Shown here in pieces: positions 7,669 through 17,526 of a stretch of 37,949 bases of DNA. The first letter of the stretch is position 1, and the number at the start of each line of letters is the position of its first letter. The notes beneath the pieces were generated by a model, which saw only the letters and a list, made by a program, of their open reading frames with translations, ran no database searches and was not told the DNA's origin. Made by a program: the position numbers and the translations under genes. The stretch is from an uncultured Gammaproteobacteria bacterium (GTDB lineage: Bacteria > Pseudomonadota > Gammaproteobacteria > Magnimaribacterales > TMED112), in assembly GCA_913044115.1 (NCBI GenBank), contig CAJWNO010000007.1, forward strand, positions 1 to 37,949. The letters are read 5' to 3'.

Positions 7669-8826
7669 ATGAATCATTTATTAAAATTAATTTCTATTTT
7701 ATTTCTCGCATCCTGCCAGACTTTGGGTCTAGTTCAGGAAGATCCTAATGGTCCGGTAAAATTAGATTTAAACTATGAAAGCTTCATGACAGAATCATGG
7801 TTAAATAAGGCAGAAACTTCTCTTATAAACTTCGATTTTTTTAGCGAAAACATTGAGTCTGAAATATTTTTTGACCTTAATGGTACAACCATATTTATAA
7901 TTAATGATGATCAACTTAATCTCATAGATTATGATTCCGGAGTAACTGAAAATACATTTATTTTAGAAACTAAAAGAATAATTTCTGGAATTTCAGTTGG
8001 TTACAATACCTTCCTTTATACAGATGCAGATGGTGTTGTTTATGCCCATGATCTAATTTCTGGAGATTTAAAATGGACAAAAGAGCTTGAAGATGTTGTA
8101 CTTTCTGAAATTCTAATTACTTCAACAGGAGTATTTATTCAGACATCATCCGATGTTCTGTATGGTCTAGATCTTCAAAACGGCGAAACTCAATGGTCCA
8201 AAAAAGCTCAAGCTCCCCTATTATCAATTAGAGGAACGGCTAAACCAGTTATTTTTGAGGGTTTAATTTTTACAAGTTTTTCAAATGGCAGACTTGCTGC
8301 AGTCAGAGCATTGGATGGTATTCAGTTATGGGAAAAACCAATTTCGAGACTAAAAGGATCAACTGAATTAGAAAAATTAATGGATGCTGATTCAGTGGCC
8401 ATACCAATAAACGAAGACGTTTTTGCAGCCAACTATAATGGTTCTCTAACAAGATTTAACATTAGAGGAGGAGATAAAATATTCTCTGTAGATCATTCCA
8501 CACTGAAACCAATTGTTTTACACAACAACACAATAATATCTATAAATACCGATGAAGAAATCATTGGATTTAACGCAGTAAATGGAACTGAGATTTGGCG
8601 AAGTCAGAAATTTAAGAACCGAAGCATCACTGATTTGGTTTTATACGATGATCAAATATATTTTGGTGATTTTGAGGGATACATTCATAAAATAAATCCA
8701 GAAAACGGAATGATTGCTGGTTTGACTAAATCAAACTTAAAAGCCATTCAACAGATTTCTATCTATTCAGATAAATTGATAGCCCAAGATAAAGATGGGT
8801 CAGTTTCTGGCTTTGATCTAAATTAA
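7669..8826 (+). CDS. bamB: Outer membrane protein assembly factor BamB
   Basis: Lipoprotein with a beta-propeller of PQQ-like repeats that supports BamA in outer-membrane protein folding. The N-terminus MNHLLKLISILFLASC is a clean lipoprotein signal with lipobox LASC (Cys16). The repeated strand pattern G-x-x-x-W follows: SGDLKWTKEL, NGETQWSKKA, DGIQLWEKP and NGTEIWRSQ, spaced as in BamB blades. Total 385 residues, close to E. coli BamB (392). It lies directly between the yfgM-like gene and der, its standard location, and der begins at the base after its stop. Confidence 0.92.
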   Translation: MNHLLKLISILFLASCQTLGLVQEDPNGPVKLDLNYESFMTESWLNKAETSLINFDFFSENIESEIFFDLNGTTIFIINDDQLNLIDYDSGVTENTFILETKRIISGISVGYNTFLYTDADGVVYAHDLISGDLKWTKELEDVVLSEILITSTGVFIQTSSDVLYGLDLQNGETQWSKKAQAPLLSIRGTAKPVIFEGLIFTSFSNGRLAAVRALDGIQLWEKPISRLKGSTELEKLMDADSVAIPINEDVFAANYNGSLTRFNIRGGDKIFSVDHSTLKPIVLHNNTIISINTDEEIIGFNAVNGTEIWRSQKFKNRSITDLVLYDDQIYFGDFEGYIHKINPENGMIAGLTKSNLKAIQQISIYSDKLIAQDKDGSVSGFDLN

Positions 8827-10137
8827 ATGAGCACCACAGTTTCACTTGTCGGTAGAACAAATGTCGGCAAATCTTCAATTTTTAATAAGCTAGCAAAGTC
8901 AAAGTCTGCTCTTGTATCTGAACAAGAAGGTCTAACAAGAGATATAAAAACTGCATCAATAAAAAAAGATAACAAGACAATCAACCTAGTTGATACAGGT
9001 GGATTCTATACATCTGAAGATGACAACTTTGAAGAGATGGTTTTAGCAAAAGCATTCGAAGCTATTGAAATTTCAGAAATAATACTTTTCGTCGTAGATA
9101 AAAAATTTGGTATTTCACCATACGATAAAGAAATTGCTTCGATCATACGAAAAAGCAATAAGAAAGTTATTTTAGTAATAAATAAAATAGACGTTAAGAC
9201 TGTTGAAGGAACATCTATATTTGATGAATTTGGGTTTGATGAAAAGATTGAAGTTAGTTCAGAACATAACTTAAACATTTCAGAATTAAAGAATTTAATT
9301 TTTTCTAAGATTAAAGAAGATGAGAAGGAAGATGACAATATTCTTCCAAAAATATGTGTTATGGGAAAACCTAATGTTGGTAAATCTTCAACAATCAATT
9401 CAATTATGAATCAGAAAAAAATGATTGTTTCAAATGTACCAGGAACCACAATTGATTCCATCGACACAAAAATTTCATATAAAGGCAGAAATTATCTATT
9501 CATTGATACGGCCGGGATAAGAAAAAAGAGTAAGACCGTCTCAAAAGAAGAAAAATTTTCTGTTATAAAGTCATTGGAATCTAATCAGATTGCAGATTTA
9601 TCAATAATCATGCTTGATGCATCTAGCTTCCTTCTTGACCAAGACCGAAAATTAATAGAGCGAGCGAGAGAAAATGGTAAAGCCATAGTAATTGCGATAA
9701 ATAAGACGGATTTATTAGATAAAGATACAAAGTTAGAAATAGAAAAGTCATTAAAAACTGATCCAATGCTCAATGGTTTGCCATGCTGTTTTATTTCAGC
9801 AAAAAATAGAGAGGGTATTAAGCACCTTTTTGATAATATTTATAGAGTTCTAGAGAACGTTAAAAAGAACATAACTACTAATAAATTAAACAATATCCTA
9901 AGAAAAGCTTTAGATGCCAAATCTATTCCTTTCAAAGGAAAATTTAGACCCAAAATTAGATTTGTACACCAGGGAGGAAAAAATCCGCATGTTATTACAT
10001 TGCATGGTAATTCTTTAGAAAAAATTGAGGGTAGTTATAGAAGATTTTTAGTAAATTTTTACCAAAAAAAATTAGACTTGCTTGGCATTACAATAAAACT
10101 AAAATTTATTACTTCTAAAAATCCCTACAAATCTTAA
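8827..10137 (+). CDS. der: Ribosome biogenesis GTPase Der (EngA)
   Basis: Tandem-domain GTPase needed for 50S subunit maturation. Both G domains are visible: G1 GRTNVGKSSIF (residues 8-18) with DTGGF as G3 and NKID as G4, and a second G1 GKPNVGKSS with DTAGI and NKTD. A C-terminal KH-like domain follows (about 345-436), with the conserved RFVHQGGKNPH and the NPYKS end. The first P-loop reads GRTNVGKSS where most Der proteins have GRPNVGKST, a mild variation. Length 436 is somewhat shorter than E. coli (490), mainly in the linker between the G domains. The order bamB-der matches gammaproteobacteria. Confidence 0.96.
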   Translation: MSTTVSLVGRTNVGKSSIFNKLAKSKSALVSEQEGLTRDIKTASIKKDNKTINLVDTGGFYTSEDDNFEEMVLAKAFEAIEISEIILFVVDKKFGISPYDKEIASIIRKSNKKVILVINKIDVKTVEGTSIFDEFGFDEKIEVSSEHNLNISELKNLIFSKIKEDEKEDDNILPKICVMGKPNVGKSSTINSIMNQKKMIVSNVPGTTIDSIDTKISYKGRNYLFIDTAGIRKKSKTVSKEEKFSVIKSLESNQIADLSIIMLDASSFLLDQDRKLIERARENGKAIVIAINKTDLLDKDTKLEIEKSLKTDPMLNGLPCCFISAKNREGIKHLFDNIYRVLENVKKNITTNKLNNILRKALDAKSIPFKGKFRPKIRFVHQGGKNPHVITLHGNSLEKIEGSYRRFLVNFYQKKLDLLGITIKLKFITSKNPYKS

Positions 10138-10167
10138 TTTTCTACGCTTAATTGCATTAAGATATTC

Positions 10168-10173
10168 TATAAT
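10168..10173 (+). promoter_or_regulatory. TATAAT -10 box of the sdh-suc block
   Basis: A perfect TATAAT sits in the 46-base gap between der and sdhC, ending 10 bases before the sdhC ATG at 10184. Initiation would fall about three to five bases before the ATG, leaving an extremely short or absent 5' leader with no Shine-Dalgarno sequence. No convincing -35 hexamer is present at 16-18 bases. This would be the promoter for the TCA-cycle block. Confidence 0.45.
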
Positions 10174-10183
10174 ACTGCTGAAA

Positions 10184-10558
10184 ATGACTAGGCGCCCAAC
10201 TTTTATAAATTTATTCTTAATAAAGCTGCCTATCACTGCTATTTCTTCAATAAGTCATAGACTCTCTGGAATAGTAAACTTTTTCATCGCGATACCAACC
10301 TTCGTATTATTCTTCCTAACTGACTATTTAGTGGATGAAAATATGAATTGGCATCCAGATAGATTTAATTTCGAAGTTCAGATCTTAATTTCAATATCAT
10401 TGCTGGCTATTACTTATCATATTTTCGCAGGATTAAGACATTTAATTACAGATTTCTCTAATCATGGCCATGAATTTCATGAAGCAAAATTTTCCGCTTT
10501 AGTTGCCTTTATTCTCACCTTTTTAGTTTCGATTTTTTTAATTATGGAGGTTTGGTAG
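10184..10558 (+). CDS. sdhC: Succinate dehydrogenase cytochrome b556 subunit
   Basis: Membrane anchor subunit of complex II that binds heme b and quinone with SdhD. The family signature SISHRLSG is at about residues 22-29, and the second-helix YHIFAGLRHLITD carries the expected heme-ligand histidine. Three transmembrane helices are apparent: about 28-50, 65-88 and 104-124. Length is 124 (E. coli 129). It is followed immediately by sdhD, whose ATG begins at the base after the stop. Confidence 0.95.
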   Translation: MTRRPTFINLFLIKLPITAISSISHRLSGIVNFFIAIPTFVLFFLTDYLVDENMNWHPDRFNFEVQILISISLLAITYHIFAGLRHLITDFSNHGHEFHEAKFSALVAFILTFLVSIFLIMEVW

Positions 10559-10924
10559 ATGGGAACCTTTTTGTGGATTGCTCAAAGAGTTAGTTCATTA
10601 ATTATATTGAGTTACGTACTTTTGATATTAATAAGCTATTTCATTAAACCATACCAATATGATGCAAGCATTTGGTATTTTGATATTCACACAATAACAA
10701 TGAAAGTTTTCACAAGTGCATTTCTAATAGTTATGGTTGGTCATGCACTCCAAGGGCTCAAAGCAATTGAAGATGATTATTTTACAGAACGCACAATAGG
10801 TATGTTTTTGCCTGGTATGAGTTATTTAGCAAAAATACTTAGATATGCATATCGAGGATTTATAGTTTTAGTAATAATAGTGCTTACTTATGTAGTGGTA
10901 TTTAGTTATTTAATGGAACTTTAA
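10559..10924 (+). CDS. sdhD: Succinate dehydrogenase membrane anchor subunit
   Basis: Second membrane anchor of complex II, 121 residues, with three predicted helices (about 12-29, 45-68 and 92-118). Weakly conserved as usual for SdhD, but QRVSS near the N-terminus and HALQGLKAIEDDYF in the second helix correspond to the family heme-ligand histidine and the Asp-Tyr pair near the quinone site. Position between sdhC and sdhA makes the call firm. It starts directly at the sdhC stop. Confidence 0.92.
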   Translation: MGTFLWIAQRVSSLIILSYVLLILISYFIKPYQYDASIWYFDIHTITMKVFTSAFLIVMVGHALQGLKAIEDDYFTERTIGMFLPGMSYLAKILRYAYRGFIVLVIIVLTYVVVFSYLMEL

Positions 10925-10936
10925 ATAGATGACGTT

Positions 10937-10942
10937 TATAAT
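10937..10942 (+). promoter_or_regulatory. Possible internal -10 box upstream of sdhA
   Basis: TATAAT occurs in the 39-base sdhD-sdhA gap, 21 bases before the sdhA ATG at 10964, within a strongly AT-rich stretch (TTTATAATTATATATAAG). The gap is the longest inside the sdh operon. It could be an internal promoter or chance in AT-rich sequence; no good -35 was seen. Confidence 0.25.
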
Positions 10943-10963
10943 TATATATAAGCATAATTGATA

Positions 10964-12742
10964 ATGGAAATTGGTGGAATAACTGTATCAGAAAAAAAAT
11001 TTGATGTAGTAATAGTTGGTGGAGGCGGCTCAGGTCTTAGAGCCTCCCTTGAAATTTCTAAATCAGGCCTTGATGTTGCTGTTGTTTCAAAAGTATTCCC
11101 AACAAGATCACATACGGTCGCTGCTCAAGGTGGAATAACTTGTGCTATTGCTAGCGCAGATCCTAACGACGATTGGAGATGGCACATGTTTGATACGGTT
11201 AAAGGTTCGGATTACATTGGTGACCAAAATGCCATTGAGTATATGTGCTCAGAAGGCCCTGATGCTATTTTCGAATTAGAGCATATGGGCTTGCCTTTTT
11301 CTAGGTTTGAAAATGGACGAATCTATCAAAGACCATTTGGTGGTCAATCAAAAGAGTTTGGTGAAGGTGGTCAAGCTGCAAGAACTTGTGCAGCTGCTGA
11401 CAGAACTGGCCATGCCCTATTACATACGCTTTACCAAGCAAATTTAAAAGCTGGCACAAATTTTTTAAATGAATGGTTTGCTATTGATCTTATTAAAAAC
11501 GACGAAGGTGTTATCAAAGGCTTAAGTTGTTTTGACATGGAAACTGGTGAAGTTTCAATTATAAGGTGTGATTCAGTTGTATTGGCAACAGGTGGTGCTG
11601 GCCAAGTATATGAACAAAACACAACTTCATTGATATGTACTGGAGACGGTTTAGGTATGGTTTTGAGACAAGGTTATCCATTACAAGACATGGAAATGTG
11701 GCAATTTCATCCAACTGGCTTGTACGGAAATGGTTCTTTGATGACAGAGGGTTGCAGAGGTGAGGGTGGTTACTTAATAAACTCAGAGGGCGAACGTTTT
11801 ATGCCTAATTATGCTCCTAAAGCAAAAGATTTAGCATCTAGAGATGTAGTTTCCCGATGTATTGTCCAAGAATTATTAGCAGGAAGAGGTTGTGGTGAAC
11901 ATAAGGATCATGTTCTTTTAAAAATCGATCACCTTGGGGAAGAAGCAATAATGAAAAAGCTTCCAGAGATAAGGGAGATCTCTATGACATTTGCAGATGT
12001 TGATCCAATTAAAGCCCCCATACCAGTTGTACCTACTTGCCATTATATGATGGGAGGAATACCTACTAATGTGCATGGGCAGGTTCTAACAACAAAAAAT
12101 GAACAGGATGAGGTGGTTCCAGGATTATATTCAATAGGAGAAGCAGCTAATGTTTCAGTGCATGGAGCAAATAGATTGGGTGGTAACTCATTGCTTGATT
12201 TAGTTGTTTTTGGAAGAGCGGCAGGTAGACACATTAATAGTGAAATCTCTGAATCAACTTCTAGTGATATATCCAAAACTAATATTGAAGAGTCTCTCGA
12301 GATGTTTAATAGAATTCAAGCTACACAAAATGGCGAAAGTGTTTTTACCTTGAGGGCTGAAATGCAAAATATAATGCAGAACCATTTTGGGGTGTATAGA
12401 AATGAAAAGTTAATGAAAGAGGGTATAGAAAAACTTGAAGATGTAACTGAAAGAACAAAGAACATTCACCTTATAGACAAATCAAATCAATTCAATTCAG
12501 AAAGAGTAGAAGTCCTTGAATATTTCAATCTACTGGAGATAGCAAATGCTACAGCTTATTCAGCAATAGATAGAAAAGAAAGTAGAGGGGCGCATGCTAG
12601 AGAGGATTATCCTGATAGAGATGATAAAAATTGGCTATGCCATTCATTATTCTTTAAAAATAACAATCTTGTTTCAAAAAGGGATGTTAATCTTTCACCC
12701 AAAACCGTTGATGCATTCAAGCCTAAGGCAAGGGTATATTAA
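10964..12742 (+). CDS. sdhA: Succinate dehydrogenase flavoprotein subunit
   Basis: Catalytic FAD subunit oxidising succinate to fumarate. The dinucleotide fold [14 protein letters not shown] opens the protein. The covalent FAD attachment histidine is in [11 protein letters not shown], and substrate-site elements include [28 protein letters not shown]-type sequence ([11 protein letters not shown]) and [19 protein letters not shown]. The ORF track starts at TTG 10958, adding two residues; ATG 10964 is preferred ([13 protein letters not shown]). About 592 residues, close to E. coli SdhA (588). Its stop shares one base with the sdhB ATG (TAATG). Confidence 0.97.
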   Translation: MEIGGITVSEKKFDVVIVGGGGSGLRASLEISKSGLDVAVVSKVFPTRSHTVAAQGGITCAIASADPNDDWRWHMFDTVKGSDYIGDQNAIEYMCSEGPDAIFELEHMGLPFSRFENGRIYQRPFGGQSKEFGEGGQAARTCAAADRTGHALLHTLYQANLKAGTNFLNEWFAIDLIKNDEGVIKGLSCFDMETGEVSIIRCDSVVLATGGAGQVYEQNTTSLICTGDGLGMVLRQGYPLQDMEMWQFHPTGLYGNGSLMTEGCRGEGGYLINSEGERFMPNYAPKAKDLASRDVVSRCIVQELLAGRGCGEHKDHVLLKIDHLGEEAIMKKLPEIREISMTFADVDPIKAPIPVVPTCHYMMGGIPTNVHGQVLTTKNEQDEVVPGLYSIGEAANVSVHGANRLGGNSLLDLVVFGRAAGRHINSEISESTSSDISKTNIEESLEMFNRIQATQNGESVFTLRAEMQNIMQNHFGVYRNEKLMKEGIEKLEDVTERTKNIHLIDKSNQFNSERVEVLEYFNLLEIANATAYSAIDRKESRGAHAREDYPDRDDKNWLCHSLFFKNNNLVSKRDVNLSPKTVDAFKPKARVY

Positions 12743-13458
12743 TGGCAAAGAAATTGCAGTTAAGTCTTTATAGGTTTGATCCAGAAAAAGACGAGAGACC
12801 TTACATGTCTGATTATGAAGTAGATTATCCTGCTACTGGAAATATGATGGTGATAGATGCAATTAGGCTAGCTCAAGAAAAAGATTCAACGGTAACTTTT
12901 AGAAGGTCTTGTGCACAAGGTGTATGTGGCTCTGATGGTGTAAATATGAATGGAAAAAATGGTCTAGCATGTATAACCCCAGTTTCAGATGTAATTACAA
13001 GAGGCAAGCTAGAAGTAAGACCACTTCCCGGATTACCAGTCATAAAGGATTTAATTGTTGATATGAAACCTTTCTATGAGCAATACGAAAAAGTTAAGCC
13101 ATTTTTAGATAACGAAGATGAGGTTACAACTGGTCATGAAAGATTACAGAGCCCTAATGATAGAGATAAATTAGATGGCTTATACGAATGTGTTTTATGT
13201 GCTTGTTGCTCAACAAGCTGCCCATCATTCTGGTGGAATCCAGAAAAATTTGTTGGTCCAGCAGCACTCTTACAGGCATATAGGTTTATTGCTGATACAA
13301 GAGACAACCAAAAGAAACAAAGACTAAAAAAATTAAACGATGCATTTAGTGTTTATAGATGTCATGGGATAATGAATTGTACATCGGTCTGTCCAAAAGG
13401 TTTAAATCCTTCAAAGGCGATCAATGAAATTAAAAAGGAGTTGAGAAAAATAGGATAG
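12742..13458 (+). CDS. sdhB: Succinate dehydrogenase iron-sulfur subunit
   Basis: Electron-transfer subunit of complex II with three clusters. The [2Fe-2S] ligands are in RRSCAQGVCGSDG and the following LAC, and the [4Fe-4S]/[3Fe-4S] ligands are in CVLCACCSTSCPSFWWN and CHGIMNCTSVCPKGLNP. At 238 residues it matches E. coli SdhB. Its clusters must be supplied by the ISC machinery encoded about 10 kb upstream. The stop TAG shares its last base with the GTG start of sucA, indicating tight coupling of sdh and suc. Confidence 0.97.
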   Translation: MAKKLQLSLYRFDPEKDERPYMSDYEVDYPATGNMMVIDAIRLAQEKDSTVTFRRSCAQGVCGSDGVNMNGKNGLACITPVSDVITRGKLEVRPLPGLPVIKDLIVDMKPFYEQYEKVKPFLDNEDEVTTGHERLQSPNDRDKLDGLYECVLCACCSTSCPSFWWNPEKFVGPAALLQAYRFIADTRDNQKKQRLKKLNDAFSVYRCHGIMNCTSVCPKGLNPSKAINEIKKELRKIG

Positions 13459-16241
13459 TGGCAAAATCAATAGAGGAGAGGTTTGAAGAAAGTTTCAAAT
13501 ACGGGGGAAATTCACAATATCTAGAACAACTTTACGAAGATTACATAGAAGATCCATCAAAACTTAAGCCGGAGTGGAAAAATTATTTTGATTCAATTCA
13601 AAATGGTCAGGCTGACATTAGTCATCATGAAGTAATTGAGAGTTTTAAAAACCTAAAACCAAGCTCAGTTTCAATAGCCTCTGCAAAGAGCTCAAAATCT
13701 TCCGATGTTCAGAATTTGATTAATGCTTATAGAAGGAGAGGCCATCAAGTTGCAAAAATTGACCCATTGCACTTACGTGAAAATAAAATAGTGCCTGATC
13801 TAGAGCTTGAATACCATAATTTATCAAAAAGTGATCTAAATTCAGAATTCTCAATTTCAAATTTTCAAAACTCCAAAAAACTTAAACTGCAAGATATTTT
13901 AGAATCAGTCAAAAAAACGTATACCTCAAGTATTGGCTACGAATTCATGCATATCATGAACAGCAAAATAAGATCTTGGTTTATAGAAAGAATAGAAGGT
14001 AAAGAGACTCCCTACGAATTTAATATATCTGAAAAGCAGCATATTTTAAAAAGATTAGTCGATTCAGAAGGGCTGGAAAAATTTCTTGCATCTAAGTATC
14101 CGGGGGCAAAAAGGTTTGGTCTTGAAGGTGGTGAATCATTAGTTCCATTATTGGATACATTAATTGAAGACTTCGGCTCAAAAGGAGCAAAAGAGATTGT
14201 AATGGGGATGTCACATAGGGGCCGCTTGAATGTTCTCATAAATGTAATGGGCAAAAAACCTAGCGAACTATTCACAGAATTTGCTGAGGACATTGAAGAA
14301 GACATTGAACATACGGGTGATGTTAAATATCACTTAGGATTTTCATCAAATATTCTTACAAGCGGTGGAGAAGTTCATCTAGCTTTGGGATCAAACCCAT
14401 CACATTTAGAAATTGTTAATCCTGTCGTACTTGGATCAGTCAGAGCAAGACAAGATAGAAGGCTTGATCATGAGTATAAAAAAGTAGTACCAATTCTAAT
14501 GCATGGGGATGCATCTTTTTCTGCACAGGGCATTGTTATGGAGATACTTCAGCTATCACAAACCAGAGCATACGGAGTAGGCGGAACAGTTCATATAGTT
14601 GTTAATAATCAAATTGGTTTCACAACCAGCCTAAAAGAAGATGCTAGATCAACAGAGTACTGTACTGATGTTGCTAAAATGATTGATGCTCCAATAATAC
14701 ACGTTAATGGAGATGATCCAGAAGCATGCGTAATGGCAGCTAAATTAGCAGTTGAATTTAGAGATACATTTCACAGAGATATTATTGTTGATTTTGTTTG
14801 TTACAGAAGAAGGGGGCATAACGAAACAGACGAACCTTTTGCTACTCAACCATTAATGTACGGCGAGATTAAAACAAAAAATACTGTAACTGAATTATAT
14901 TTTGACCAGCTCGATAAGAATAAATCAATAAATGAGGAGCAATTCGATAAATTTAAAAAAGAGTACAGATCTCATATGGAAAAAGGTGAAACCGTTGCTG
15001 AGTCTCTATCAGCTACTCCTGATACAGGCTTACATTTTGATTGGTCACCGTATCTAACCCCTGATTTAAGTAAATCTTACCCTACTGCAATATCAAATGA
15101 CCTTCTACAAAGTTCTATGGAGGTTGGTTTAAAAATTCAGCAGGGCTTAGAGCTTCAAAAACAAGTAGCAAAGCTTTACGAAGAAAGAAATAAGATGTTA
15201 AAAGGAGAAATTCCAATAAATTGGGGTTTTGCTGAAATGGCAGCATATGCCTCTTTATTAAGCGAAGGATATCCTGTCAGAATGACTGGACAAGATTCTC
15301 GAAGAGGTACTTTTTCACATAGACATTTAGTAGTTAAGGATCAAAAAACGGGCATAGGTTATGTTCCGTTATCAAATCTAAACAAAGACAACAAAAAATT
15401 TGAAATTTATGATTCCCTTTTATCTGAGGAAGCAGTTTTAGGCTTTGAATATGGTTATGCATCTACCTGGCCTGAAGGCTTAGTTATTTGGGAAGCTCAA
15501 TTCGGAGATTTTGTTAATGTTGCTCAAGTAGTAATTGATCAATTTATTGTTAGTGCCGAGACTAAGTGGAACAGACTTTCTGGTTTGGTAATGTTTTTAC
15601 CTCATGGTTATGAAGGCCAAGGCCCAGAACACAGTAGTTGTCGTCTAGAAAGATTTCTGCAACTTTGTGCTTACGATAATATACAAGTTTGTGTCCCAAC
15701 TCTTCCTTCTCAAATATTCCATTTGCTCAGGAAGCAGGCTGTTAAACCTACTAGAAAGCCTTTAGTTGTTTTGACTCCTAAAAGCTTGTTAAGAAATCCT
15801 ATGGCCACCTCTCAAATTTCTGACTTAACCAATGGAACATTCAAAAATATAATCATTGATAATTGTGAGGGAGCTACAAAAAGAGTAGTTTTTTGTTCAG
15901 GAAAAATTTATTTTGATCTTCTTGCTGAAATAAAAGAAACCAAGGCAAAAAATGTTCAGCTTGTCAGAATTGAACAATTATATCCATTTCCTGAAGGTGA
16001 ATTATTAAGCTATACCAAAGATATTAAATGTAAGGATTTTCTCTGGGTTCAGGAAGAACCTGAAAATATGGGTGCTTGGTTAATGATTAGACATAGATTG
16101 GAAAAAGTACTTAATGAAACTAAGAAAGGATACAAATTAAATGTTGTAGCAAGGCATCCTTCGTCTGCTCCTGCCGGTGGATTTCAAAAATATCACCAGA
16201 AACGTCAAAAAGAGATAGTTAGTAAGGCTATAGAGTTATAG
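13458..16241 (+). CDS. sucA: 2-oxoglutarate dehydrogenase E1 component
   Basis: Thiamine-diphosphate enzyme that decarboxylates 2-oxoglutarate and succinylates the lipoyl group of SucB. At 927 residues it is close to E. coli SucA (933). The N-terminal SIEERFEESFKYGGNSQYLEQLYEDY-type segment is the E2-binding tail. MGMSHRGRLNVL, the TPP fold HGDASFSAQG followed by NNQIGFTT, and the C-terminal transketolase-like domain with LPHGYEGQGPEHSS and RHPSSAPAGG complete the family pattern. The start is GTG at 13458, overlapping the sdhB stop by one base. Confidence 0.97.
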   Translation: MAKSIEERFEESFKYGGNSQYLEQLYEDYIEDPSKLKPEWKNYFDSIQNGQADISHHEVIESFKNLKPSSVSIASAKSSKSSDVQNLINAYRRRGHQVAKIDPLHLRENKIVPDLELEYHNLSKSDLNSEFSISNFQNSKKLKLQDILESVKKTYTSSIGYEFMHIMNSKIRSWFIERIEGKETPYEFNISEKQHILKRLVDSEGLEKFLASKYPGAKRFGLEGGESLVPLLDTLIEDFGSKGAKEIVMGMSHRGRLNVLINVMGKKPSELFTEFAEDIEEDIEHTGDVKYHLGFSSNILTSGGEVHLALGSNPSHLEIVNPVVLGSVRARQDRRLDHEYKKVVPILMHGDASFSAQGIVMEILQLSQTRAYGVGGTVHIVVNNQIGFTTSLKEDARSTEYCTDVAKMIDAPIIHVNGDDPEACVMAAKLAVEFRDTFHRDIIVDFVCYRRRGHNETDEPFATQPLMYGEIKTKNTVTELYFDQLDKNKSINEEQFDKFKKEYRSHMEKGETVAESLSATPDTGLHFDWSPYLTPDLSKSYPTAISNDLLQSSMEVGLKIQQGLELQKQVAKLYEERNKMLKGEIPINWGFAEMAAYASLLSEGYPVRMTGQDSRRGTFSHRHLVVKDQKTGIGYVPLSNLNKDNKKFEIYDSLLSEEAVLGFEYGYASTWPEGLVIWEAQFGDFVNVAQVVIDQFIVSAETKWNRLSGLVMFLPHGYEGQGPEHSSCRLERFLQLCAYDNIQVCVPTLPSQIFHLLRKQAVKPTRKPLVVLTPKSLLRNPMATSQISDLTNGTFKNIIIDNCEGATKRVVFCSGKIYFDLLAEIKETKAKNVQLVRIEQLYPFPEGELLSYTKDIKCKDFLWVQEEPENMGAWLMIRHRLEKVLNETKKGYKLNVVARHPSSAPAGGFQKYHQKRQKEIVSKAIEL

Positions 16242-16251
16242 AATATTCATC

Positions 16252-17526
16252 ATGGCAATCGACATAAAATCACCTCAATTTCCTGAGTCAATATTTGAAG
16301 GCACTTTGTCAAATTGGTTAAAAAAAGAGGGACAGGAAATAAAACAAGATGAGGTTTTAGCAGAGATTGAAACTGATAAAGTTGTAATTGAAGTGACGGC
16401 ACCATCAGATGGAATTATGGGAAAAATTATCATCGATGAGGGTTCAACAATTAAAAGCTCAGAAATTATTGGAACTTATGATGATGCAAAAGATGGTAAG
16501 CCTAAAGAAATTATTGAGGAAGTTCAGCCTGATCCAGAACCAGAGGTTGTGCAGGAAGTAAGCCCTACACCTGAACCAGTTCCAGTAGCTGATGAAGCAA
16601 AAAAACCAAGCCCTGTAACAAAAAAACAAACTTCTGAAACTAAAAAAGATCTTAAAGGTTTCAGAATGGGACCAGCTGCAAAAAAACTTTTAAATGAGAA
16701 AGATGTACCTGTTGAAAATATTCAAACATCAACTAAAAAAGGCGTTATTACAAAACAAGATATCTTAAATGCTGAATCTAAAAGTGAACCTAGCGTTTCT
16801 GGTAAAGTAGATGTTGCTAAGGAAACTTCATCTTCAAAAAGAGTTCCAATGACACGACTAAGATCTGTAGTCGCAAAAAGATTGCTCGAATCACAATCTC
16901 AGACTGCATCATTAACTACTTTTAATGAAGTAGATTTATTTGAGGTGAAAGAATTAAGAGCGAAATATAAAGAAACATTCGAGGAGAAATTTGGAGTCAA
17001 ACTTGGTTTTATGGGTATGTTTCTCAAAGCTTCTAGTATTGCATTACAAGAGATGCCTATTGTTAATGCTTCTATTGATGGAGAAGATATTGTTTATCAT
17101 GGTTTTCAAGATATTGGAGTAGCTGTATCAACTGATAGAGGTTTAGTTGTTCCTGTTGTAAGAAATGTTCAGAATCTTTCTATTGCAGAGATTGAACTTG
17201 CAATAAGGGATTATTCTATTAAAGCAAGAGATGGAAAATTAGGTATTGAGGACATGACTGGTGGAACATTCACAATTTCAAATGGGGGTGTTTTTGGCTC
17301 ACTTTTGTCCACACCAATACTGAATCCACCTCAATCAGCTATTCTTGGTATGCATAAAATTCAAGACAGACCTATGGTAGTAAATGGAAAAATTGAGGTA
17401 AGACCTGTAATGTACTTGGCATTAACTTATGATCATAGGTTGCTAGATGGAAAAGATGCAGTATCATTCCTTGTAAAAATAAAAGAGATTTTGGAATCAC
17501 CAGAATCAATGATACTTGGAGTTTAA
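16252..17526 (+). CDS. sucB: Dihydrolipoyllysine succinyltransferase (E2 of OGDH)
   Basis: E2 core of the 2-oxoglutarate dehydrogenase complex. Domains in order: one lipoyl domain (residues 1-75) with the lipoylated lysine in EIETDKVVIEV; a Pro-Glu-rich linker (about 85-125); a peripheral subunit-binding domain (about 135-175, RMGPAAKKLLNEKDV); and a catalytic acyltransferase domain (about 195-424) ending with the active-site DHRLLDGKDA. Length 424 against 405 in E. coli, the excess in the linker. lpdA starts at the base after its stop. Confidence 0.97.
   Translation: MAIDIKSPQFPESIFEGTLSNWLKKEGQEIKQDEVLAEIETDKVVIEVTAPSDGIMGKIIIDEGSTIKSSEIIGTYDDAKDGKPKEIIEEVQPDPEPEVVQEVSPTPEPVPVADEAKKPSPVTKKQTSETKKDLKGFRMGPAAKKLLNEKDVPVENIQTSTKKGVITKQDILNAESKSEPSVSGKVDVAKETSSSKRVPMTRLRSVVAKRLLESQSQTASLTTFNEVDLFEVKELRAKYKETFEEKFGVKLGFMGMFLKASSIALQEMPIVNASIDGEDIVYHGFQDIGVAVSTDRGLVVPVVRNVQNLSIAEIELAIRDYSIKARDGKLGIEDMTGGTFTISNGGVFGSLLSTPILNPPQSAILGMHKIQDRPMVVNGKIEVRPVMYLALTYDHRLLDGKDAVSFLVKIKEILESPESMILGV

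Noticed and set aside
10958-10963. TTG start for sdhA given in the ORF track
   Set aside because: ATG 10964 is two codons downstream and gives a normal SdhA N-terminus; the TTG has no supporting ribosome binding site.
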